Assembly (NCBI GenBank): GCA_964611035.1
Contig: CAZSWT010000028.1
Span: 1-39,360, forward strand
Direction of reading: 5' to 3'
DNA length: 39,360 bases
DNA from: B33-G16 sp964611035
Lineage (GTDB): Bacteria > Desulfobacterota > DSM-4660 > Desulfatiglandales > B25-G16
The notes under the pieces are model-generated. The model was not told the DNA's origin. It searched no databases and was given only the letters and a program-made list of their open reading frames with translations. This document shows, piece after piece, positions 1 to 7,798 of the stretch. Numbering within the stretch: the first letter of the stretch is position 1; each line of letters begins with the position of its first letter. A program made the translations under genes and the position numbers.

Positions 1-33
1 TATCCGTTCATAATGGCCGAATAAGGGATGCCT

Positions 34-238
34 GACTTTTTACGGGACCATCAATTGTTGACTACCTCGTAAAAATTCGCCGGAGCTGTCATTGCGAGCG
101 TAGCGAAGCAATCTCATTGGCCGTAACTGCTTGAAATGAGGAGATTGCTTCGTCGCTTCGCTCCTCGCAATGACCCGTGCAGCGCAGGCGCTCGCGCCGC
201 GTGGGTGAAAAGACTTTTTACGAAACCATCAATTGTTG
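34..238. repeat. Composite dispersed repeat: direct-repeat flanks around an inverted repeat
   Basis: A 27-bp sequence at 34-60 recurs in the same orientation at 212-238 with two mismatches. Between the copies lies a long imperfect palindrome: the left arm begins TCATTGCGAGCG at 89 and the right arm ends CTCGCAATGA near 172. This is a non-coding dispersed repeat of the type seen in many copies in Desulfobacterota genomes (from memory). No gene is visible in 1-357. The last ~100 bases are AT-rich and probably carry the livG promoter, but I cannot pick a convincing one. Confidence 0.6.
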
Positions 239-357
239 CAAGAGCAAAAAAAGTGAGCAAAAAAAGTGATTGACGAAGCAGGATAATACATATAGGTTAA
301 GGTGCTTTCAAAGCTTCTTAAAAAAAAGAGGATAGTGTTATCATTAGAGGTCATTAC

Positions 358-1119
358 ATGCTTAAAATAGAAAAAGTTGAGAAAAGTTTTGGTGGTCTCA
401 CAGCAGTTTCCGATTGCTCTCTAAGGGTGCAGGAGGGTTCTATAACAGGGCTTATTGGCCCAAATGGGGCTGGCAAGACGACTCTCTTCAATGTAATCAC
501 AGGATATTATAAGCCCGACAAGGGAAAAATAACTTTTCTGGGGGAGGGCATTGATGGATTACCTCCCCATCAAATATTCCACAAAAAGATCTATAGAACT
601 TTTCAGATTACTCGTGAATTCGCACAGATGACTGTTTTGGAGAACTTAATGCTTATGCCAGATCAACAGATTGGGGAAAAAATTTGGAATACCTGGTTTA
701 GGGCATCATCGGTTAGGAGGCAAGAGAAGGCTATTAAAGAAAAGGCCCTTGAGGTGCTTGAATTTGTTGAGCTGATGGATCTCAAGGATGAATATGCCGG
801 TTCCCTTTCTGGGGGGCAAAAAAAGCTTCTGGAATTAGCCAGGAGTATGATGTCCGAGCCCAAAATGGTCCTTTTAGACGAACCCGGGGCGGGTGTAAAC
901 CCAACATTAATGAAAAAACTGATGGTCAATATAAGGAAATTGTGTGAAGAAAAAAAGATAACCTTCTTTTTAATTGAACATGATATGGATTTGATAATGA
1001 ATCTTTGTAATCCAGTGATTGTGATGAGTGAGGGAAAGAAGTTGGCAGAGGGGATTCCTGAAGAGATCAAAAAAGATGAAAGGGTCCTGGAGGCCTATTT
1101 AGGCGGGCAATATCGATGA
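358..1119 (+). CDS. livG: Branched-chain amino-acid type ABC transporter ATPase LivG
   Basis: This is one of the two cytoplasmic ATPases that energise a LivHM-type importer for branched-chain amino acids or related small carboxylates or amides. The 253-residue length is normal for LivG. Walker A GPNGAGKT is at residues 34-41, the signature LSGGQ at 150-154, Walker B (VLLDEP) near 171-176 and the H-loop histidine near 208. The LivG-typical DEPGAGVNP follows Walker B. The stop overlaps the livF start by 4 nt (ATGA), so translation is coupled. The gene order G-F-H-M with a convergent livK differs from the commoner K-H-M-G-F order. The true substrate cannot be read from the sequence. Confidence 0.93.
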   Translation: MLKIEKVEKSFGGLTAVSDCSLRVQEGSITGLIGPNGAGKTTLFNVITGYYKPDKGKITFLGEGIDGLPPHQIFHKKIYRTFQITREFAQMTVLENLMLMPDQQIGEKIWNTWFRASSVRRQEKAIKEKALEVLEFVELMDLKDEYAGSLSGGQKKLLELARSMMSEPKMVLLDEPGAGVNPTLMKKLMVNIRKLCEEKKITFFLIEHDMDLIMNLCNPVIVMSEGKKLAEGIPEEIKKDERVLEAYLGGQYR

Positions 1120-1820
1120 TAATTCTGAAAACTGAAGACATAACCGCAGGATATACCGAGGTTGATATCCTTCACGATGTTGGCATTAGGCTAAAATCCG
1201 GAGAAATCGTTTCTATTATTGGGCCCAATGGTGCGGGAAAGTCTACACTATTGAAAACCATTTTTGGTATTTTAAAGCCCAGCCAAGGGAGCATCACCTT
1301 AAAGGGAGAGGATATTACAGGCCTAAAACCTGACAAGATTGTGAAAAAAGGCATAAGCTATGTTCCACAGGTAGAAAATGTGTTTCCTTCTATGACAATT
1401 CAGGAAAACCTGGAGATGGGTGCCTTTATACGGAAAGATGATTACAGCAAAAGACTCGATGAGGTTTATAATCTCTTTACTGTTCTGCGAGAAAGAAAGA
1501 AACAGAAAGTCGGCCACCTTTCAGGGGGGCAAAGGCAGATGGTTGCAATGGGCAGGGCCCTGATGCTGGATCCCCAGGTTCTGCTGCTGGATGAACCATC
1601 GGCTGGCTTAGCACCAATTCTTGTTTCCGATATATTTGAAAAAATACTTGAGATCAATGCAACGGGTGTAGCTATCATTATTGTTGAACAAAATGCTCGT
1701 GAGGCCTTGAAAATGGCACATCATGGATATGTTCTGGCTATGGGGAGAAATGTTCTGGATGACAAGGGAGAGGCCCTTCTTGCTAATGAAGAGGTAGGTC
1801 GTCTCTATTTAGGAGGTTAA
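1116..1820 (+). CDS. livF: Branched-chain amino-acid type ABC transporter ATPase LivF
   Basis: Second ATPase of the importer, 234 residues, normal length. Walker A GPNGAGKS is at 36-43, LSGGQ at 135-139 and Walker B LLLDEPSAGLAP at about 157-167. The LivF-type sequence VEQNAREAL follows. It overlaps livG by 4 nt and is followed 8 nt later by livH, which shows one transcription unit. It is expected to form the ATPase heterodimer with LivG on the cytoplasmic face of LivHM. Confidence 0.93.
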   Translation: MIILKTEDITAGYTEVDILHDVGIRLKSGEIVSIIGPNGAGKSTLLKTIFGILKPSQGSITLKGEDITGLKPDKIVKKGISYVPQVENVFPSMTIQENLEMGAFIRKDDYSKRLDEVYNLFTVLRERKKQKVGHLSGGQRQMVAMGRALMLDPQVLLLDEPSAGLAPILVSDIFEKILEINATGVAIIIVEQNAREALKMAHHGYVLAMGRNVLDDKGEALLANEEVGRLYLGG

Positions 1821-1828
1821 GGCTAAGG

Positions 1829-2737
1829 ATGGCAGAGCTCATCGTATATGGTATTGTTCTCGGAAGCATTATTGCTTTAGGAGCAATAGGGCTCAGCTTA
1901 GTCTATGGCATCATCCGATTTGCAAATTTTGCCCACGGCGACTTGATGTCAGCAGGGGCGTATGTCGCCCTTTTCATGGTGACGGGCGTTCTATCCTGGA
2001 TCGGGGTACCGGACAACACCTTTGGACCCATCTCATTCGGATGGAGGATGGTTATCGCTTTTCCCATCTCCATGGCGGTCGTGGCAGTTGTGGCCATCCT
2101 GTTGGACCGGATCATATACCAGAAGCTTCGAACGAAGGGGAGTGGGCCCGTCATGCTGGCTATGTCCTCCCTGGGTACATCTTTTATCATTAGAATGGTT
2201 ATTTTAATTATCTGGGGTTCAGACTACCGTTTTTACAGGCCAGGTCTTATGCGGCCGGCTCTAGAGCTCCCATGGGGGATAAAGATTAGGCCTGATCAGA
2301 TTCTGATACTCTTCGTTGTCCTTTTTCTTGTTGTTCTTCTTCATCTCTTTTTAAAAAGGACAAAAATGGGAAAGGCTATGAGGGCCACCGCAGACAACAT
2401 GCAATTGGCGCTCATATCAGGCATTGACACCGAGCGGATTATTCTCTGGACATGGGGGATAGGAGGTGCTTTGGCTGCTGCCGGTGGAATTCTTTATGGA
2501 ATAGATGTTCAGTTACACGCAAGAATGGGCTGGAATTTTTTGATTCCCCTTTTTGCTGCCACCATTCTGGGAAGTATCGGTAACATATATGGCGCCTTAA
2601 TAGGAGGCCTTACCATTGGAATAGCTCAACAGGTCTCCACTGCCTTCTTGCTGCCAACCTATAAAATAGCCGTTGCTTTTGTAATCATGATATTGATTCT
2701 ATTGATCCGGCCGCAAGGTATCTTTGGAAAGGAGTAG
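1829..2737 (+). CDS. livH: Branched-chain amino-acid type ABC transporter permease LivH
   Basis: Inner-membrane permease, 302 residues with about eight hydrophobic segments. The N-terminal sequence GIVLGSIIALGAIGLSLVYG and the following FANFAHGD are typical of LivH. A GxxxLG-type coupling region (AATILGSIGNIYGALIGG) lies near residues 245-265, and the C-terminus LLIRPQGIFGKE is a LivH hallmark. The ATG lies 8 nt after livF, and the end of livF (TTAGGAGG) supplies its Shine-Dalgarno sequence. It pairs with LivM to form the channel. Confidence 0.93.
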   Translation: MAELIVYGIVLGSIIALGAIGLSLVYGIIRFANFAHGDLMSAGAYVALFMVTGVLSWIGVPDNTFGPISFGWRMVIAFPISMAVVAVVAILLDRIIYQKLRTKGSGPVMLAMSSLGTSFIIRMVILIIWGSDYRFYRPGLMRPALELPWGIKIRPDQILILFVVLFLVVLLHLFLKRTKMGKAMRATADNMQLALISGIDTERIILWTWGIGGALAAAGGILYGIDVQLHARMGWNFLIPLFAATILGSIGNIYGALIGGLTIGIAQQVSTAFLLPTYKIAVAFVIMILILLIRPQGIFGKE

Positions 2738-2743
2738 CTCATA

Positions 2744-3712
2744 ATGGAATTAGGGGGAATAATTGCATATTTGGTGTCCTTTGCTATCATGGCAGGGATA
2801 TATGCGGTCTTTTGTCTGGGGCTGAACATTCAGTGGGGATACACAGGATTATTTAACATCGGGATAGCCGGTTTTTTTTGTATCGGAGCCTATGCCACGG
2901 CAATGATCACGACCCCTAAGCCCACTGGTATCTATGCCCACTATGTAAAGCAACTTTTCGGCCTTAACCTTCCTTTTATTACAGGATTATTAGGAGCGGC
3001 TATTATTTGTGGGATTATTGCCTTTCTTATTGGGTTCCCAACCCTCAAGCTGGGCGAGGACTATTTAGCCATTGCCACACTCGGAATAGCAGAGACATTT
3101 CGCCTCATATTCAATAATGAATACTGGTTGGCCAATGGACCAAGAGGATTAATGGGCCTGCCACAACCATTTGATGGTTTGGTGGACGCCAAATATTATA
3201 ATTATATATATCTGATCATTGTAGTGATAATAATGGTAGTAATTTATCTCTTGATCGAAAGAGCCATCCGTTCCCCCTGGGGGAGGGTATTACGGGCAGT
3301 CAGGGAGGATGAGGTATCTGCTGGAATGAGCGGAAAAAATATATTCAGCTTTAAGATGCAGTCTCTTGTCTTTGGCGCAATGGTTATGGGCATTGGGGGG
3401 GCACTCTATGCCCACTATACTAAGTCCATTTCACCGGCTGTCTTTACTCCCCTTTATGGGACCTTTATCATATGGGTCATGCTGATGGCAGGGGGAAGCG
3501 GCAACAATAAAGGGGCTATACTTGGGGCTTATGCTATTTGGGCTATCTGGATAGGTACGACATTTTTAACCGATTTTCTTCCTTATACTCTAAAAGCAAG
3601 GGCCCCCTATATCCGGTTTCTCCTGATTGGGATTCTTCTGGAGATCATTCTGATCTATAGGCCTCAGGGTATTTTTGGTGAGGAGAAAAAAGTATCTAAA
3701 TTGATAGATTAA
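2744..3712 (+). CDS. livM: Branched-chain amino-acid type ABC transporter permease LivM
   Basis: Second permease, 322 residues with many hydrophobic helices. Family marks are GLNIQWGYTGLFNIGIAGFF near residues 27-46, LKLGEDYLAIATLGIAE near 104-120 and the C-terminal IYRPQGIFGEE. The gene begins 6 nt after livH and is the last of the livGFHM operon. Directly after the stop come a small hairpin (3713-3731) and then a strong terminator shared with the convergent livK. Confidence 0.93.
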   Translation: MELGGIIAYLVSFAIMAGIYAVFCLGLNIQWGYTGLFNIGIAGFFCIGAYATAMITTPKPTGIYAHYVKQLFGLNLPFITGLLGAAIICGIIAFLIGFPTLKLGEDYLAIATLGIAETFRLIFNNEYWLANGPRGLMGLPQPFDGLVDAKYYNYIYLIIVVIIMVVIYLLIERAIRSPWGRVLRAVREDEVSAGMSGKNIFSFKMQSLVFGAMVMGIGGALYAHYTKSISPAVFTPLYGTFIIWVMLMAGGSGNNKGAILGAYAIWAIWIGTTFLTDFLPYTLKARAPYIRFLLIGILLEIILIYRPQGIFGEEKKVSKLID

Positions 3713-3772
3713 ATCCCGCTGTTAGCGGGATGGGATAAAAAAAGGGTCCGCCTGAAGCGGACCCTTTTTTGG
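3713..3772. terminator. Bidirectional terminator between livM and livK
   Basis: Two hairpins sit in the convergent gap. ATCCCGCT/AGCGGGAT (3713-3731) has a 3-nt loop. AAGGGTCCGC/GCGGACCCTT (about 3742-3768) is flanked by an A-run on the left and a T-run on the right, so it can stop transcription from both sides. Confidence 0.85.
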
Positions 3773-3793
3773 TAATAGACCCTAACGTTTTAA

Positions 3794-5017
3794 TTATTCC
3801 TTTGAAATATCGTATTCTATCCTTACCGTCTTGATCGTGCCCATTGTATATTTCCATATCTCGATTGGGGTTCTGACATCGCCGTTTTTGTCAAAATCAA
3901 CCGATCCACCAGCGCCTTCGTAATTGATCTTCTTGCCTCCTTTCAGTAAGCCAAAGGCCTTTTCAAATTCACCAGGCATAATGATTTCTCCAGGAGGATT
4001 TGCTACAACCCGCAGATTATCTTTGATATTCTTTGCAGTTAATGCCAGCCCTTTAACCTTTGCCGCATATGCAGCAAGGCCGATAACTGCCATTCCATCA
4101 TAGGCATTGGTGATATATGGTAGAGGTGGAAGCTCTCCAAATTCTGTCTTATAGTCAGCGCTGAAGAGAACAAGAGGATTACCACTGGCAGAGGCAGCAA
4201 CAGTTCCCATTTGACCCTCAAGGTTTTTAGCGCCAATAGCTTTAATTATATCCAGAGACTTTGTTCCATCACAGAATAGGAATCTTTTGTATTTAAAGAA
4301 CTCAATCGCGTCTTTAAGATAGATCTTTGCATGTTGTGGATAGCTAAAGGCACATAGTCTGTCAGGATTTCCAGCAAGGGCCTTTTTGAGTTCTGCGGTA
4401 TATGATTCAGCCTCCTTTTCATCATGAGGGACCATAGCTAGCACCTTCCCTCTGCGTTTTTCAAAGGATCTCTTGAATTGTTCTGCAAGCCCCTGTCCGT
4501 ATGCATTGTTCACATACAATACAGAAGCTGTCTTGTTATAACTGGCACACAGTTTTCCAGCAATAACACCTTGAAGGGCGTCGGACGGGCATGTCCGAAA
4601 CAGGAAATCTTTACCCTGATCTGCTGGTAGAAGAGTCATCAGTGGGTTTGTGGATGCTGGCGAGATCAAAATAACGCCCCTGGGAATTGTTACGGATTCC
4701 GCAACAGGCATTGTTACACCACTTGAAAGGGCACCAACGATAGCCACAACGCCGTTTATTTCAACTAATTTCTTGGCTGAATTAATGCCTGGAATTGCAG
4801 CAGTCTCAGTGTCTTCATGAAAGAGTTTCATCTGGAAACCAGCAGCACCCAACTGTTTGGCGGCAAGCACAGCACCATTCTTTATGCCTGGACCAAATTC
4901 CTTTAATGCCCCTGTATGGGACATAAGGGTTCCAACCTTGATTTCCTGTGCCAGGGCGCCGGAAATAAAGGCTAACGAAAAGATAAGGACACTTGCAACA
5001 ATAAATACTCTCTTCAT
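3794..5017 (-). CDS. livK: ABC transporter substrate-binding protein, LivK/Leu-Ile-Val family
   Basis: Periplasmic binding protein, 407 residues. It has a clear signal peptide (MKRVFIVASVLIFSLAF and so on) with probable cleavage after ALA near residue 23. The mature protein starts QEIKVGTLMSHTGALKEFG, typical of the Peripla_BP_6 type I fold. The start ATG at 5017 is preceded by an AGGAGGGG Shine-Dalgarno sequence. It converges on livGFHM across the shared terminator, so it is separately transcribed but is very probably the partner of that transporter. The family also includes amide, urea and aromatic-acid binders, so the ligand is open. Confidence 0.88.
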   Translation of the reverse strand: MKRVFIVASVLIFSLAFISGALAQEIKVGTLMSHTGALKEFGPGIKNGAVLAAKQLGAAGFQMKLFHEDTETAAIPGINSAKKLVEINGVVAIVGALSSGVTMPVAESVTIPRGVILISPASTNPLMTLLPADQGKDFLFRTCPSDALQGVIAGKLCASYNKTASVLYVNNAYGQGLAEQFKRSFEKRRGKVLAMVPHDEKEAESYTAELKKALAGNPDRLCAFSYPQHAKIYLKDAIEFFKYKRFLFCDGTKSLDIIKAIGAKNLEGQMGTVAASASGNPLVLFSADYKTEFGELPPLPYITNAYDGMAVIGLAAYAAKVKGLALTAKNIKDNLRVVANPPGEIIMPGEFEKAFGLLKGGKKINYEGAGGSVDFDKNGDVRTPIEIWKYTMGTIKTVRIEYDISKE

Positions 5018-5230
5018 AATTACCCCTCCTTTTGGTTAAAGATTTACTTTCCTCTTTTGACATATAATGTGAAAATGCAGTAACGTCAAGAAAATAATAA
5101 TGAAATTAATATATCTGCAATTTCTTAAACGACTATTTAAATTTTTTTTCAAATTAGTTGCTTCCTTCAGCTATTTTTTTAGGTCTTTGAGAAGATGTAT
5201 TAACCTAAAGACAAAGGGAATTATCGTAGA

Positions 5231-5542
5231 TCAAATTTTGCCAAAGAATTCCTGCACCTCTTTAATCACAGCAACTTTTGTATCTAAGGATACATCATTT
5301 TCAAAGGAGAATTCCAATAAAAATACCATCTTATAATCCACTGCTGATGTCTTGTATTCCTGGAAAGAGGTTACCTTGACATCCCTCAACTTAGCATATT
5401 CATCTTTCTTGAATAACTCGGTTTTACGTAAAATAAGATTAATTGCCTCCTTGGCGTCATTAGTATTTTCCAGCACAATTTCAATCCCATCCAATTTCTT
5501 TACAGCTTTAATGATCTTTTCGCTTTCGACCTTAACTTTCAT
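5231..5542 (-). CDS. Small conserved protein of unknown function
   Basis: Unrecognised 103-residue protein, rich in Lys and Glu and predicted soluble, with mixed alpha/beta character. The longest frame begins at a TTG at 5557, but the ATG at 5542 has GAGG at the right distance (GATAGAGGATGATATG), so I prefer 5542. It starts about 21 nt after the stop of the gene ending at 5564, which suggests co-transcription. No motif supports a function. Confidence 0.6.
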   Translation of the reverse strand: MKVKVESEKIIKAVKKLDGIEIVLENTNDAKEAINLILRKTELFKKDEYAKLRDVKVTSFQEYKTSAVDYKMVFLLEFSFENDVSLDTKVAVIKEVQEFFGKI

Positions 5543-5563
5543 ATCATCCTCTATCAAGTTACG

Positions 5564-5974
5564 TTAGTTATCCGGTATCTTTTTTAGATAGCCCTCGATA
5601 TCTGCCCCAGCTAATGACGTATCATCATAGAATATTTTTAAAAGTTTACGCAATTTAATTTTGAGGCTGTAGTCTTGTGTGGCCTCTTTTATTGATAATT
5701 GATCATTTACATCATAGAAATCTTTGAGTTTAATAAAAAGATCTTGAATGAATACCTCTTCATTTTCCTTTTTTTTAGCTGTATCTGAGACATAGATGAG
5801 TAAAGCGAGCAATGGTTTGAGGTATTTGCTCATTTGTCTATAATGATAATAATACATTTCCCTTTCCTGCAGATATTTCTTGGGTGCAAATTTTTCAATT
5901 GCCTTTATAGCGATCTGAATATCATCATCTGGTTCATCTCTTTTCTTTTTGACTCGAAAAATATCCCATCCCAT
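5564..5974 (-). CDS. Hypothetical protein, helical and charged
   Basis: Unrecognised 136-residue protein, strongly charged and predicted mainly helical, with a Tyr-rich stretch (EMYYYHYRQMSKYLKPL) near residues 39-55. There is no signal peptide; the segment LKPLLALLIYVS is hydrophobic but short. The start ATG at 5974 has an AGCAGGAA ribosome site. It lies upstream of, and probably in one transcript with, the 103-residue gene. The function is unknown. Confidence 0.6.
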   Translation of the reverse strand: MGWDIFRVKKKRDEPDDDIQIAIKAIEKFAPKKYLQEREMYYYHYRQMSKYLKPLLALLIYVSDTAKKKENEEVFIQDLFIKLKDFYDVNDQLSIKEATQDYSLKIKLRKLLKIFYDDTSLAGADIEGYLKKIPDN

Positions 5975-6047
5975 TATTTTATTTCCTGCTTAATCAATTG
6001 ATACCTGTATTCGTTCACTATTACTTTTTTAATACTGCGAATACCCC

Positions 6048-6266
6048 TCATCCTATCATTTCTTTATAAGAGTTGTGTAATTTCTCATCAATTGTTCCAT
6101 CTGGCAACATCCAGTCTGGGTGTGATATACCATTCTCTTCCATGTAATACCTTTTACAGGTTTCCCAATCTCCCATACAATACTGTGTGATCCATTTTTT
6201 AGGCAGTTTTCCTCTCTCAAAAAATTCCTTCATTGGACATACCGGAAACCACTTGCATTCCTTCAT
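6048..6266 (-). CDS. Small cysteine-containing conserved protein
   Basis: About 72 residues beginning MKECKWFPVCPMKEFFERG and ending with a stretch containing HPDWMLPDG. It has four cysteines, as C-x5-C near the N-terminus and C-x6-C in the middle, so it could bind a metal or an Fe-S cluster. I have the impression of a conserved small family in Desulfobacterota but cannot name a function. The frame extends to a GTG at 6278, but AAAGG abuts that codon; the ATG at 6266 is better spaced. Confidence 0.6.
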   Translation of the reverse strand: MKECKWFPVCPMKEFFERGKLPKKWITQYCMGDWETCKRYYMEENGISHPDWMLPDGTIDEKLHNSYKEMIG

Positions 6267-6334
6267 ATGGATATTCACCTTTCAATTACTTAGAGATGTT
6301 ATTAGTAAATTTGAAGCAACTACTTAGGTATCTT

Positions 6335-6483
6335 GCCACAAAGGCACCAAGACACCAAAACTATAGGATTATTCTTTATTATAGCCTTTTTAATTCCGAT
6401 AAATCAGGATTAAAATTAATAAAAAACTACATTATTCAATGGATATTTATCTCTTCTTTGGGTCTTTGTGACTTGGTGGCTGA
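6335..6483. repeat. MITE-like dispersed repeat
   Basis: The left part (GCCACAAAGGCACCAAGACA, from 6335) is imperfectly inverted on the right (ending GACTTGGTGGCTGA near 6483). It fills the gap between the Cys-rich small gene and the TrmO-like gene. There is no coding potential. Confidence 0.5.
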
Positions 6484-6496
6484 GTTACAATGTTTT

Positions 6497-7018
6497 TTAG
6501 TTATTCAACGGACCCCGTTTCATTTTTATATCAAGAACAGGGCTGCCATTGATGGCATCCAGTCCTTCAACATAGAGGGTTGTTCCTTGAATTTTTAGCA
6601 ACTTAACATCTCTGATCCCTATCTTAGAAAGTCTATATGGGGTACGTGATGCAAAAACTCCAACTTCCTTACCATCAAGGCCTCTTTTAAAGACTGATTT
6701 CACGGATTTCGTTTGATGTAAGTAATAAACAATAGTTAAGAACTTTTCCTCTTCTAATTTGTACATAAAACGTTTCTGCGATGGAATGAGGTCAATACAG
6801 GATATACCTTTTGGGCCAATTAGGCCGAAATCACTTTCATTTCGTTTTAACTCATTTCTGACTTGCCCGATTGGATAAATTTCGAATGGTTTCATTTGTC
6901 CATATATGCAGGCCAGACAGAGAGGCCTGTTATCAATAATAACTATTTTTTCACTTGCAACTGTTTTCCCACACTCCGCACACTTCTGAATGTTTTTTTT
7001 CATAACACTAACGCTCAC
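6497..7018 (-). CDS. TrmO/TsaA-like (UPF0066) protein with N-terminal zinc ribbon
   Basis: The 173-residue protein has a CxxC...CxxC ribbon (C13, C16, C34, C37), then a UPF0066/TsaA-type domain from YPIGQVRNEL (about residue 48) through GVFASRTPYR to TLYVEGLDAINGSPVLDIK. Known TrmO enzymes methylate N6-threonylcarbamoyladenosine at tRNA position 37 using SAM. The usual RPNPIG of the family reads RLSKIG here, and the HxW motif is not visible, so the activity may differ. The start is GTG at 7018 or ATG at 7003; neither has a strong ribosome site. It lies 13 nt after the B12-domain gene, probably in one operon. Confidence 0.68.
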   Translation of the reverse strand: MSVSVMKKNIQKCAECGKTVASEKIVIIDNRPLCLACIYGQMKPFEIYPIGQVRNELKRNESDFGLIGPKGISCIDLIPSQKRFMYKLEEEKFLTIVYYLHQTKSVKSVFKRGLDGKEVGVFASRTPYRLSKIGIRDVKLLKIQGTTLYVEGLDAINGSPVLDIKMKRGPLNN

Positions 7019-7031
7019 GTAGAATAGGAGC

Positions 7032-7430
7032 TCATTTTTTGTGTCTGATATTTTCTTTCGACCATTCGATCAATTCCTCAAAAGATGTGCCTTTTGGAAA
7101 AAATTCCATTACACCCATTTCTTTTATCAGAGAGATTTCCTTTTCATCCAAAAAACCACCTGCTGTAACTGTTATATACTCACTATTTTCCTTTTTTAGA
7201 AGCCTTTTTATCTCAGCAAACGCTTGTATATCAGTACCAGGTAGTGTGGTTATTCCAATGTGATCTACCGATTCCTGTATCGCTGAACGTACGATTGCAT
7301 CTGGTTCCTGCAATTCTGTAAATATTACCTCAAAGCCGACTTCACTGAAGTTTCTTGCCAGGGCAAGCACGGCTTCTTTATGGCCTTCTCCGAATTTGCC
7401 AAGCAGAATCCTTATTTTTCTTTCTTTCAT
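7032..7430 (-). CDS. Stand-alone cobalamin-binding domain protein (acyl-CoA mutase C-terminal type)
   Basis: A 132-residue B12-binding domain resembling the C-terminal part of methylmalonyl-CoA mutase. The cobalt-ligand region is GKFGEGHKEA, with His17 as the lower ligand; the usual Asp of DxH is Glu here. TLPGTDIQAF corresponds to the SxxxG loop, and TAGGFLDEKEISLIKEMGV to the GG loop. Such domains can be small subunits of a B12 mutase. No large subunit is encoded in this window, so its partner must be elsewhere. The start ATG at 7430 has an upstream AAGGAG. Confidence 0.8.
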   Translation of the reverse strand: MKERKIRILLGKFGEGHKEAVLALARNFSEVGFEVIFTELQEPDAIVRSAIQESVDHIGITTLPGTDIQAFAEIKRLLKKENSEYITVTAGGFLDEKEISLIKEMGVMEFFPKGTSFEELIEWSKENIRHKK

Positions 7431-7798
7431 TTATGGCTCCTTTTCATAATATATAGTGCCTATCATGAAACTCAAAAACTAAATAATATCAATGAGTTAC
7501 ATGAAGTTAAAATTACAGTTTTCCTCCTATAAAATTTCCTTATAATATCAATAAATTACAGGGTGCTCTCCTTAAAATTGGCTCCTTTTTTACCTAAAAT
7601 TGGCCCCTTCAAAGGGGGGTGGAGGGCAAAAAAGTTAGCAAAAAATCCTCGGAAAAGTTTCGTGAAACCCTCACTTTTGAATTCCCTAAATTTGTTGAAT
7701 ATTAAAATAATTTAGAAGTCTTAGAGAATTTTATTTTTGCCCTCCTCCCCCATTCAATCTGTTATTATCTCAAAGACTCCCCATTTAGTTTTTTTGAC
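7431..7798. other. Non-coding gap upstream of the IS
   Basis: No gene seen. It holds a near-duplicate pair AAAATTGGCTCC / AAAATTGGCCCC around 7576-7608 and an extra copy of the IS end motif, GTTTCGTGAA at 7657-7666. That copy may mark the end of an older IS copy or a wider element boundary. Confidence 0.4.
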
